A stretch of DNA of 42,561 nt. It comes from Lentisphaeraceae bacterium. Lineage in GTDB: Bacteria > Verrucomicrobiota > Lentisphaeria > Lentisphaerales > Lentisphaeraceae. Location of the stretch: NCBI GenBank assembly GCA_021232515.1, contig JAJPOQ010000151.1, positions 1-42,561 of the forward strand, read 5' to 3'. Shown piece after piece: positions 23,972-31,889 of this stretch; the first letter of the stretch is position 1, and each line of letters starts with the position of its first letter. The position numbers and the translations under genes were made by a program. The notes below the pieces were generated by a model, which saw nothing but the letters and a program-made list of their open reading frames with translations, was not told where the DNA came from and searched no databases.

Positions 23972-26900
23972 TCAAAAAGTTAAGAGCGGCATCCATTTGA
24001 ATCCCCATACTTTTCTTTTCTTCGCCTTGCTGGTAACCAGGAGTAAACTCTTTAAGGCGGTAGTCACCCTTGATTGGGTTAGAAAACTCTGGACGATCAA
24101 AAATAACATTTGTAACACGACCAACACCTTTTTTAAACTCTTTCTCTGTACTTATACGCTCTTGAGAATCCGTATGATAAGCTACTGAGTTTCCACCATA
24201 TAGAAGACAGTTTTTATAGTTCGTTGATTCTTTCGCACCTGATCTAAAAGACAGAGCGTAGTTCGCATCACCAAAAATCACACAGTTATTTATTTCACCT
24301 GAGATGAAACCTTTCACGGCAAACTGACGATCTTTATTTTTCTCTATCTTATTATCAACGATCGTCGTATTGCGAATGATCGTTCTCTTGTTTGAACCAA
24401 TCGTTAAGCCAAATAATAAGCAATTGTTAATCTTAGTGTTTGAGTTATCGCCAACAAGTCTTATGCCGTTCTTAGCAAACATACAATTTGTGATCGTCGT
24501 GTTACCAACTTCTGATTGTATATCGATGTCTCCAGCTGTCATATATAGAGAGCTTACTGAAGCACCCTTTGCACTGATTCTAAGAGGTGACTTAACTGTC
24601 ACGCCACTACAACCTAAAAGCTGTACAGACTTCTGACGGATTTCAAAAGTACCTTCATAAGTACCAGGAAGTATTCTAATAATCTCGCCCGACTTCGCTT
24701 CACGTAGAGCAGTCTCTAAAGTTTTAGTACCTGTACGGCCGTCATCAGAAACAACAACAGTTGGCTTTGGAAGTTTATTGGTTAATAGCGAAAGAACCTT
24801 TGATAGAGGGACAAGCTTTGCTTGATTTTCTAAATAAAAACTAGTTCCTCCATAAGATTTTGTAAACTCTGCAAGCTTATACTTTGCAAGCCAAGCATTA
24901 TCTGGTGAAGTTTTAATCGCTGAAAGACTATCTAAAAACTTTCCATCCATAATTGAAGGAAGACCAACTATATCTAGGACTGGTTTTACGGCTTTCGCGC
25001 CTTCTTTGTTCATCTCTTCTTTGAGAGCTTTAACTATCTCGACCTTTAAAGGACCTTCATAAGCTGCTAATTGCTTAATAGACTCGGTAACTTGATTAGC
25101 TCGTCTTAGCATAATTGCTCTTAAAAGAGCTACTTCTGATGCATTTGCACCTTTCACTCTCAAAACGTTATCATTTACAAGAATGTCTTTGATCGGAACG
25201 ACTCTAAAGATCTCTCTCTCATTTACGACAACAGACATTCTCAAGCTATCAACTTCGTCGTCAACGTGAACTAATGTTCCTGCTAAAGTTCTGCCTTTCG
25301 CACGAATCGTAATTTGCTTCTCAAGCTCATCTTCATAAGCTGTAGTTAATGATTTTAATAAAGCCTGCTGAGAAGCTTTCTCTAAAGTAGATTTCAAGGA
25401 GTCAAGACTTTGCTCACCTTCTCCAACTTTCACTCTTGGAATCAATGCTAAAGCAACATCCGATAAACCCTTGGCTATCTTATTTGCTATTTCTTGAGGA
25501 GTAACGACATCGCCAGCTGCGGGAACTTCTTCTGCCATTTCTTCATCTGTTGCACCTTCTGCTTTACGAGACGGAGGAATGTTTGCGCCAGGTTGAGATT
25601 GTTTCTTAACTGTCGATTCGAGTAATTTATCTAAATCTGTTTGAATCTGATCTTTATAATGGCCATCATATTCATTGATCGCTTTGATAGCGTCATCAAA
25701 TTGTCTTTGTAAATGATGATTTCTCACAACTTGAGTAATATCACTAATCGCCATGCGTATGGCAAGTTGACGACGAGGCTCAAACTCTGAATCTAACGAC
25801 TTAAACTTTGCTAAAGCTTTGGGTTCATTTGCAGCAAGCGTCAAACCTTCTTGTAAGTACTGATCAACTTCTACTGGATCTGACTCTCTATCTGGAACAG
25901 ACTGACCTAGAATTCTTAAAAGTTCATTAATTCTTTTAACTTTATCGTTTTGAGTAAGTTCTGGCTTCTTCTCAACAACAGGGGCCTTAGCATCTGCCTG
26001 TGGTACATCTTCAGCGGCTACTTGTTGAGCTACTTCAGGGGTTGGCTCTGGCTTAGCTACAGGCTTCTCAAGTTCAGGAAGTTTATCCTTCCAATCTTGA
26101 TTAGAGACTTTCTTTTCTTCCTCAATGACCTGCTTCTTTAAAATTGGTTGTTTTTCACTTCCCAAGGCTGCCATCATTACAAAATAAATAATGCCCACAC
26201 CAAACACAATTCCCAAGAACACTAAAAATATAGAAAATTTTGAACGAGGCTCTTCGACCACCTCCTGCCTTTGAGACCTTCTTTGAACAGGAATACTGTT
26301 ATTTATTGTTGCTGAAAATTTCTTAGTGTTATTAGATCCTTTCTTACGAATACCAGATCCTCGCGAGCTCATACCTGATGGAGGTCGGCCGCCATTTTTA
26401 GCAAAGGTCATTGGTCCAGCACCATCATCATGATGACCAAGTTTACGGCGTACATCCTCAGCACTCATGCGTTTCTGAGAAATGTTACCCCCTTTGGGTG
26501 ATCCTGTCTTTCTCTTTTTACGAGAAGGTGCAGGTCTTGGAGAAGCTTCAACTGGATCAAAGTCCCCATCATCAAAAGTCTTAGTCAATGACGCTCTGTG
26601 ACGCTGAGAATATGAACTTTTCTTCATTTTCTCTTCGTAAAGGTACTGATCCATTTTAGAAACTGCAGCTGACCAACTTAAGTAACGCTGAGCTGGATTC
26701 CTTGCTGTCATAGAATAAAATAAATCTAGGAATTGACGATCAAGAGTTGCTTCTAGAGATGGAGGGAAACTTAAGTTATCGTAATTAATTTCATTACTAG
26801 ACTTGGCTCCGCCATGAGGCTCTTGGCCTGTAACCATAAAGTAGAGCACTGTCGCGAGTGCATACATATCACTCTTAATATCTGGATAACTCCAGCCTAA

Positions 26901-27572
26901 GGCCATCTCTGGGCTCAGAAAGCTCATGTTCCAATAAGGAACATTTGCTTGCATAAATTTGGGGTCATTACTTACTTGAGCGGAAATACCAAAGTCACTG
27001 TACTTAACAATACCTTGGGTGTTTAAGTAAAGACATGATGGTGAAAGATTGTAGTGTCCTACACCAGCTGTGTGAAAAGCTTTATCAAGTGAAAGAGCAA
27101 GGTCTTTACAAATAGCTACGGCCATTGCGGAAGATAGAGGGCCATTTCTTTTAACTATAGCCTCAACGCTTTCTAGGTCTTCATAAGACCATACTGTATA
27201 AATTAAATTGTCATCGACGCCATAATCAATAATTCGAACGTGAGCAGGTTCTGCAAGATGACTTGCAGAGGAAATCATTTGGACAAAATCATCTGGAGAT
27301 GAAACAGAGTCACTAAAAAGCCACGAGAAAACTCTGATAACTACGTAGTCTGAAATCTCTAAATCGGTCGCAAGGTAAAGAACACTAACAGCATTTTCAC
27401 TAACAACCTGCTTAACTTGGTATCTATCACCAATAATAGTATTTTTATCAATACCACCAGCTGGGATTGTTATTAACGTTTTGCAACTTGGGCAAGCGAC
27501 TTGCTGTTCATGTGAAAGTTTCTCCACAGTCATAGCATGACCGCATCCTCCACATTGTACCGCTTTAAGCAT
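23961..27572 (-). CDS. Zinc ribbon / protein pseudokinase / transmembrane / beta-helix protein
   Basis: A 1203-residue multi-part protein. Residues 7-30 hold a zinc ribbon (C7-x2-C10, C27-x2-C30). A Ser/Thr protein kinase fold follows at about 49-310. It appears inactive: the glycine loop is degenerate (V-S-E-N-A-V-S-V-L-Y-L-A), the VAIK lysine is R80, and the H-R-D-L-K-P-x-N loop reads H173-Y-N-L-S-P-S-C. The D-F-G at 193-195, the S-P-E motif and the helix-F Asp (S-D-M-Y-A-L-A) are kept. A basic, disordered linker spans about 320-440, with one membrane segment at about 446-470. A Pro/Glu/Ala-rich and helical part follows, and a right-handed parallel beta-helix at about 935-1130 (repeated T-I-T-N-C, K-I-N-N-C, I-I-R-N-T turns). 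The beta-helix should be outside the cytoplasm. The gene overlaps the SNF2 gene by 11 bases. Confidence 0.87.
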   Translation of the reverse strand: MLKAVQCGGCGHAMTVEKLSHEQQVACPSCKTLITIPAGGIDKNTIIGDRYQVKQVVSENAVSVLYLATDLEISDYVVIRVFSWLFSDSVSSPDDFVQMISSASHLAEPAHVRIIDYGVDDNLIYTVWSYEDLESVEAIVKRNGPLSSAMAVAICKDLALSLDKAFHTAGVGHYNLSPSCLYLNTQGIVKYSDFGISAQVSNDPKFMQANVPYWNMSFLSPEMALGWSYPDIKSDMYALATVLYFMVTGQEPHGGAKSSNEINYDNLSFPPSLEATLDRQFLDLFYSMTARNPAQRYLSWSAAVSKMDQYLYEEKMKKSSYSQRHRASLTKTFDDGDFDPVEASPRPAPSRKKRKTGSPKGGNISQKRMSAEDVRRKLGHHDDGAGPMTFAKNGGRPPSGMSSRGSGIRKKGSNNTKKFSATINNSIPVQRRSQRQEVVEEPRSKFSIFLVFLGIVFGVGIIYFVMMAALGSEKQPILKKQVIEEEKKVSNQDWKDKLPELEKPVAKPEPTPEVAQQVAAEDVPQADAKAPVVEKKPELTQNDKVKRINELLRILGQSVPDRESDPVEVDQYLQEGLTLAANEPKALAKFKSLDSEFEPRRQLAIRMAISDITQVVRNHHLQRQFDDAIKAINEYDGHYKDQIQTDLDKLLESTVKKQSQPGANIPPSRKAEGATDEEMAEEVPAAGDVVTPQEIANKIAKGLSDVALALIPRVKVGEGEQSLDSLKSTLEKASQQALLKSLTTAYEDELEKQITIRAKGRTLAGTLVHVDDEVDSLRMSVVVNEREIFRVVPIKDILVNDNVLRVKGANASEVALLRAIMLRRANQVTESIKQLAAYEGPLKVEIVKALKEEMNKEGAKAVKPVLDIVGLPSIMDGKFLDSLSAIKTSPDNAWLAKYKLAEFTKSYGGTSFYLENQAKLVPLSKVLSLLTNKLPKPTVVVSDDGRTGTKTLETALREAKSGEIIRILPGTYEGTFEIRQKSVQLLGCSGVTVKSPLRISAKGASVSSLYMTAGDIDIQSEVGNTTITNCMFAKNGIRLVGDNSNTKINNCLLFGLTIGSNKRTIIRNTTIVDNKIEKNKDRQFAVKGFISGEINNCVIFGDANYALSFRSGAKESTNYKNCLLYGGNSVAYHTDSQERISTEKEFKKGVGRVTNVIFDRPEFSNPIKGDYRLKEFTPGYQQGEEKKSMGIQMDAALNFLNVD

Positions 27573-27675
27573 CTAATTTTCCTTAACTTTTTTATGATTA
27601 GGAAAATCACACACCCCCTAATCGCATTAGTTCCTTCCTACACAAACGAAACGCTTTCACTACAAGTAATAAGTA

Positions 27676-27702
27676 AATTGTCGTATAAAACATACGACAA
27701 TT
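27676..27702. promoter_or_regulatory. Perfect 11-bp inverted repeat between pseudokinase and HK-like genes
   Basis: AATTGTCGTAT and ATACGACAATT, perfect over eleven bases with a five-base loop AAAAC. It lies 26 bases after the stop of the minus-strand gene at 27729-28877 and 104 bases before the start of the pseudokinase gene. Its place fits a terminator of the first, but there is no T-run on either strand; an operator or RNA-stability stem for the second is equally possible. Confidence 0.55.
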
Positions 27703-27728
27703 GACCCTATCGAATACTAACTATGCCA

Positions 27729-28877
27729 CTAATCCAAAATTTTTCGAATCATTTTTGCCAGTTCTATCATTTTGTAAGGCTTTCTTAGGAAACCTTTAGC
27801 ACCATTTTCCAATAAATCACCAGCCTCACCTTCGGCCATATAACCACTAGAAAGTAGAACTTTGACATTTTCGTCAATTTTCTTAAGCTCACCAAATGCT
27901 TCGCGGCCATTCATTTTTGGCATGACCATATCAAGAATAACAACGTCAATCAAACCTGGGTTACCGCCATAGATCTCAACGGCATCCTCACCATGTTCTG
28001 CAAGAATAACTGTATAACCAAGCTCTTGAAGGTTTTCGATCAGGATTTCCCAAATCATATCTTCATCATCTACAACAAGAACTGTTTCATCACCACGCCA
28101 TGCGTCTTCATCTAGTGACTCATCCAAAGCCCCAGTAACAGCACCAGACTCAACTGCTGGTAGTAAAACTGCAAAAGAAAAAGCTCCTGATTCATCATCA
28201 AAAGAAACTATATCGCCCATATGACGGCTGATAGTACCGTAACATAAAGTACCATCGCGGTGGTAAAACTTATTTTTGATTGAGTTACTTCTGGAGTGTA
28301 AGATTGGCTTATATTCATCAAGCGGCTGCGAAGAGTCTGAAAACGAAATAAACCAGTACTTTCTGTTTGCTAGAGAAGTATTGCTAAGAGAAACGCTGTT
28401 TCCATCTAGATCTTTAGATTCGATCGAAAGTTTAACTTCACCTTTAACTGCAAGGTTTGAAACTAAGTACATAAGCGCAGCAGTCAACTGATCTTTATTC
28501 CCTTGAACCAACGCTTCTTCGAGACCATTTAACTCAAGTGAAAGGTTTACGTCTGAAATAGACTCTGCTCTTTCTTTAACATCTTCGAGAATATTGATGA
28601 AGTTGAGCAGTTCAAACTCCTGCTGATCCACACGCTGAAGCTTAGAAACTTCAGAGACAACAGTTACTGTTTTACCGATTTCTTTAATACACTGATCGAG
28701 GTAATTTTCTGCCGCTGGGTTACCATCAACTTCCGCTTCTAGTTGTTCTAGGTAACCACTAAGGTTTTTCATGAGGTGATCTAGTATATGAGCCCTACCA
28801 TTCACTTCCGATGTAAGAAATGAGAATCGCTCCTCAAGACTTAGGGAAGTATCTGTAAAATCGTACTTACTTTTCAA
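27729..28877 (-). CDS. Degenerate histidine-kinase-like module fused to a receiver domain
   Basis: A 382-residue protein. Residues about 20-90 resemble the dimerisation/H-box of hybrid kinases: G-R-A-H30-I-L-D-H-L-M followed by L-S-G-Y-L-E matches the usual A-H-D-x-N-N-x-L pattern and keeps the His. The ATPase-like part at 95-245 keeps an N-box-like L-V-S-N141 but lacks the D-x-G-x-G (here S-D-S-S-Q-P-L) and the G-T-G-L-G-L box (here G-T-L-C-Y-G-T), so ATP binding is doubtful. The receiver domain at 265-382 is intact: D270, D271, phospho-acceptor D316 in L-D-M-V-M-P, and K366 in R-K-P. The start is TTG at 28877, supported by GGAG six bases upstream; no in-frame ATG is close. It has no DNA-binding output domain. 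Confidence 0.82.
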   Translation of the reverse strand: MKSKYDFTDTSLSLEERFSFLTSEVNGRAHILDHLMKNLSGYLEQLEAEVDGNPAAENYLDQCIKEIGKTVTVVSEVSKLQRVDQQEFELLNFINILEDVKERAESISDVNLSLELNGLEEALVQGNKDQLTAALMYLVSNLAVKGEVKLSIESKDLDGNSVSLSNTSLANRKYWFISFSDSSQPLDEYKPILHSRSNSIKNKFYHRDGTLCYGTISRHMGDIVSFDDESGAFSFAVLLPAVESGAVTGALDESLDEDAWRGDETVLVVDDEDMIWEILIENLQELGYTVILAEHGEDAVEIYGGNPGLIDVVILDMVMPKMNGREAFGELKKIDENVKVLLSSGYMAEGEAGDLLENGAKGFLRKPYKMIELAKMIRKILD

Positions 28878-28974
28878 AATGCACTCCAGCTGAAATTTGA
28901 AATTTTGCCCCTAACATAAACGCATGGGGTAAATTTGCCAAAGTGAATGACTCAATGAGTGCTACAAAATAAAA

Positions 28975-30567
28975 CTATTCGTGACCAATATCGATTTTTA
29001 CAGGTATTTTATACTTTTCGGCTTCTTCTTCTAACTCGCCAACAGCCTTGGATGACTTCTTAGCTTTTTGAGCATAACTCCCTTTTGCCGTTTTAAAGAT
29101 TTCTTTTAAAGGAGGTAAAAGTCTAGCGGGCTGACCTTCGAATTCTTTTTGATGCATGCGATGGATCAAGGTCGCCATTTTTACATATCCATGATATTTG
29201 CCCCACTCACCTATAGCCCCAGACTCAAAGGCCTTAGCTAATATGGACTCAATGAAGCTACGTCGTGTTTTATAGTTTGTTGAATTAAGTGAAGTATTCA
29301 TACCCTGTATGATAAACTGCTCGAAGGTCATACTTATCCCATCTTCCTCCATGTAAGCCTCATAATGATGAAATAAATCTTTCGCTGCATCCATTTGATT
29401 ATAGGTATAACAAATAACCGTAGCCTTCTTCAGGAAGTCTCTATTCATCCTATCCACTCTACGAAACTCTTTTGTACCATACTGAAGATCAGCTAGAGCC
29501 GAATCAAAATAAGTATGAATCTTTGCAAGCATCTCGATATTATGAGTTCTCATAAAATAATCTTTCTGCTCTGAAAAAACGATTCTACCGTTATAAAAAG
29601 AAGATAACATCGCATCTCTAATGTAATGAGAATAGTTAACTCCTCCGGACTCAAAATTCTTCTGATTTTCTTCCATCCCCCAATAGATAATTTGAGCTTG
29701 GTGTGTACGCCAATCTAATGGGCCAAAGTCTTTATCAACTTGAAGTATTTTCTCTGGCGACATATTAAGCTTAGAAACAATCTTCTTCTTTTGATCATAC
29801 CTTCGAATTTTTCTAATAGCGGCATTAAAAGCTTTATTTTGCGGCGTCTCCGGCCTCATTGCTGACATATTTGGAGGAGACAAACGAACCATCTCAACAA
29901 ATTTCTCTTCATTCAGACCTAGAGCACTCATCAGCTTTTGAATATCTGAATCTGCCAGTAAATCCGTTATTGAGTTTTTCGCTGCGACAATCTCTTCCAA
30001 CTCTGCTCTATCACCAGCATCGAAGTACTTAAGCATTTCCAATGTCCAAAGGTCTTGAAAACGCCTCGATTCTGTATCTGACACTCCTGAAAGTTTACGG
30101 GCAAAAATATTGACTATTTCAAAACGAATAGAACGATTCTGCTCCCAGTCCGGAATATAACGAAGACCTTTATCTCTCATTAGTTCAATACCAGCTAATA
30201 CCCAGCGCCAACGTTCGTCTGAGTTTGAGAAATTATAAGAAATATTAAATGCTAAATTAAATCCTTGGTATCCCCACACAGACGGATAAGTAGGCTGAAG
30301 CGCAGTCATCCATTCCGAAAGTTGTAAAGACTCAAAAAACTCTTTATTGGCCTGCATTCTTTCTGCACGCCACCAGATAACATCCGCAAGTAAACCTTTC
30401 ATTGGTCCTAGAGCAACTGATGTCACTTGCAAGGTCGGAGGCAAGTCTGCAACTATCTGAGTATTCTTCACATGAAACTCATGCTGCTTTAGGCTATGGC
30501 TATTATAGTATAAGCCAGCACCAAAGCCTAGGATGAAAATTAGTCGAATTATAAGCTTGCCACTCAT
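28975..30567 (-). CDS. Membrane-anchored helical protein of unknown function, SPFH/ABC operon
   Basis: A 530-residue protein that I do not recognise. Residues about 5-22 form a single N-terminal membrane anchor or signal sequence; the remainder should lie outside the cytoplasm. The early part contains L-A-D-V-I-W-W-R-A-E-R-M-Q near 61-73 and L-Q-P-T-Y-P-S-V-W-G-Y-Q-G near 90-102. The W-x-x-L-x-P-x-x-P-x-V-W-x-Y-x-G pattern resembles a tetratricopeptide-like helix pair. The remainder is rich in long charged helices with many Trp, Tyr and Arg residues. The C-terminal 40 residues are Lys/Glu-rich. It overlaps the upstream ABC permease gene as ATGA and is the last gene of the eight-gene operon starting at 39845. 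A periplasmic partner of the transporter is a reasonable guess only. Confidence 0.75.
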   Translation of the reverse strand: MSGKLIIRLIFILGFGAGLYYNSHSLKQHEFHVKNTQIVADLPPTLQVTSVALGPMKGLLADVIWWRAERMQANKEFFESLQLSEWMTALQPTYPSVWGYQGFNLAFNISYNFSNSDERWRWVLAGIELMRDKGLRYIPDWEQNRSIRFEIVNIFARKLSGVSDTESRRFQDLWTLEMLKYFDAGDRAELEEIVAAKNSITDLLADSDIQKLMSALGLNEEKFVEMVRLSPPNMSAMRPETPQNKAFNAAIRKIRRYDQKKKIVSKLNMSPEKILQVDKDFGPLDWRTHQAQIIYWGMEENQKNFESGGVNYSHYIRDAMLSSFYNGRIVFSEQKDYFMRTHNIEMLAKIHTYFDSALADLQYGTKEFRRVDRMNRDFLKKATVICYTYNQMDAAKDLFHHYEAYMEEDGISMTFEQFIIQGMNTSLNSTNYKTRRSFIESILAKAFESGAIGEWGKYHGYVKMATLIHRMHQKEFEGQPARLLPPLKEIFKTAKGSYAQKAKKSSKAVGELEEEAEKYKIPVKIDIGHE

Positions 30568-31886
30568 GTCTGTATCTTATCCAACTCTTTATTTTCTAAA
30601 ATTCTAACGCCAATAAAAGCGGCAACTAGACCATAAAACAATGTCGCTGGGAACCAACTCATCATTAAATATGCCCAACTTATATCCAAACCCTGACTGA
30701 CATCTGAAACAATCGAAGGCGGCTGTAGTCCCTTCGTTACCCACATAGCTGCTTTCATAAGGCCAACAATGAACTGATCCCACATGGTTATAACTGCAGC
30801 GAAACCAAAATCTTCCAACATAACTTGAACGACGCCTTCCGCAATAGACATAAAAAACAGCATCATAACCATAAAGGTCGCAACTGAAAATGTTAGACCA
30901 ACTCCAGCACAGAGTCCAACTATAGCAGTCACACTCAAGTGAACCATCTGAGCAAAAACTACTTTAAAGGCATTTGAAACAAAACTACCTTTTTGATAAC
31001 TGCACTTTAAGCCTGACCGAGTCACAACTGTTGATTGACTACTAAGATTGGTAAATGTTAAGGTAAAGATACCATCTGGTGGAACAAATTCAGATGGAAT
31101 AACAAACTCATTGGACTCATACTGGTCCGCCTCTATCTCCTGCTTAAAATAAGTCGAGTATTCTTTTGAGCTAAGTTCAAAGGTGCCTTTAACTTTTTGA
31201 CGTTTATTGGCTTGCTGGAACTTATACACAACCCGTAAATCAGCCGTTTTTGAGATATCTTCAGTTAGATCAAACTTCCAAGTTCTCTTCTTACCAGTTG
31301 AAACCAACTGCTCCTCTCTTAAGGCTTCTTGAAACAATAAATTCCATTCCGTACCATCTAACTTTTCAGCATCTATACCCTCAGCTTCGGCGTATGCTAA
31401 AGTAATTTCACGTCGCGACTTATACTCTGGCATAACTTCACGACGAGTTTCAAAAAAGTTCTTTTGAGCCAATTCTTGCTCTTCTGCGGAGTAAGCTTTA
31501 GAAAAATACCAAGAATTAGCTGCTAAACTAGACAATAAAACAATCTCAAGAATAAAAGCAATAAAGATAACTCCCAGAGCCTGACCAAAAAGAATCCAAC
31601 GCCGCTTTATAGGGTAGCTAGAAACCATGTGCATATTTTTAGCATCAATCTGAGAACGGATCGTAAAACAAGCAATTGAGATAATGATAAGACTGAGAAC
31701 ACTATAAGTTACAGCATAACTATAATTAATTCGAATCTCCAACTCTGCCAGAAGCTCACCATCGCTACGAGCAACGTTAAACACTAAAGTCGACAAAGCC
31801 ACTATAGCCAATATGGCACCAAATAGAGTTCCTCTACGGGCAATCATGACCGTTGTCATTTTAGCTATGATGTAAGCATGTCTCAT
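30564..31886 (-). CDS. ABC-2-type transporter permease with large outer loop
   Basis: A 440-residue membrane protein with hydrophobic segments at about 20-38, 57-75, 98-122 and three or more between about 310 and 430. Between segments 3 and 4 there is an unusually large polar region (about 125-305) with beta-strand-like sequence near its end (I-F-T-L-T-F-T-N-L-S), probably an extracytoplasmic domain. The segment Y-P-I-K-R-R-W-I-L-F-G near 91-101 is the kind of basic loop seen in ABC-2 permeases next to the coupling helix. It starts four bases after the ABC ATPase gene ends and overlaps the following gene by four. It is likely the membrane partner of that ATPase; the cargo is unknown. Confidence 0.8.
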   Translation of the reverse strand: MRHAYIIAKMTTVMIARRGTLFGAILAIVALSTLVFNVARSDGELLAELEIRINYSYAVTYSVLSLIIISIACFTIRSQIDAKNMHMVSSYPIKRRWILFGQALGVIFIAFILEIVLLSSLAANSWYFSKAYSAEEQELAQKNFFETRREVMPEYKSRREITLAYAEAEGIDAEKLDGTEWNLLFQEALREEQLVSTGKKRTWKFDLTEDISKTADLRVVYKFQQANKRQKVKGTFELSSKEYSTYFKQEIEADQYESNEFVIPSEFVPPDGIFTLTFTNLSSQSTVVTRSGLKCSYQKGSFVSNAFKVVFAQMVHLSVTAIVGLCAGVGLTFSVATFMVMMLFFMSIAEGVVQVMLEDFGFAAVITMWDQFIVGLMKAAMWVTKGLQPPSIVSDVSQGLDISWAYLMMSWFPATLFYGLVAAFIGVRILENKELDKIQT

Positions 31887-31889
31887 AAT

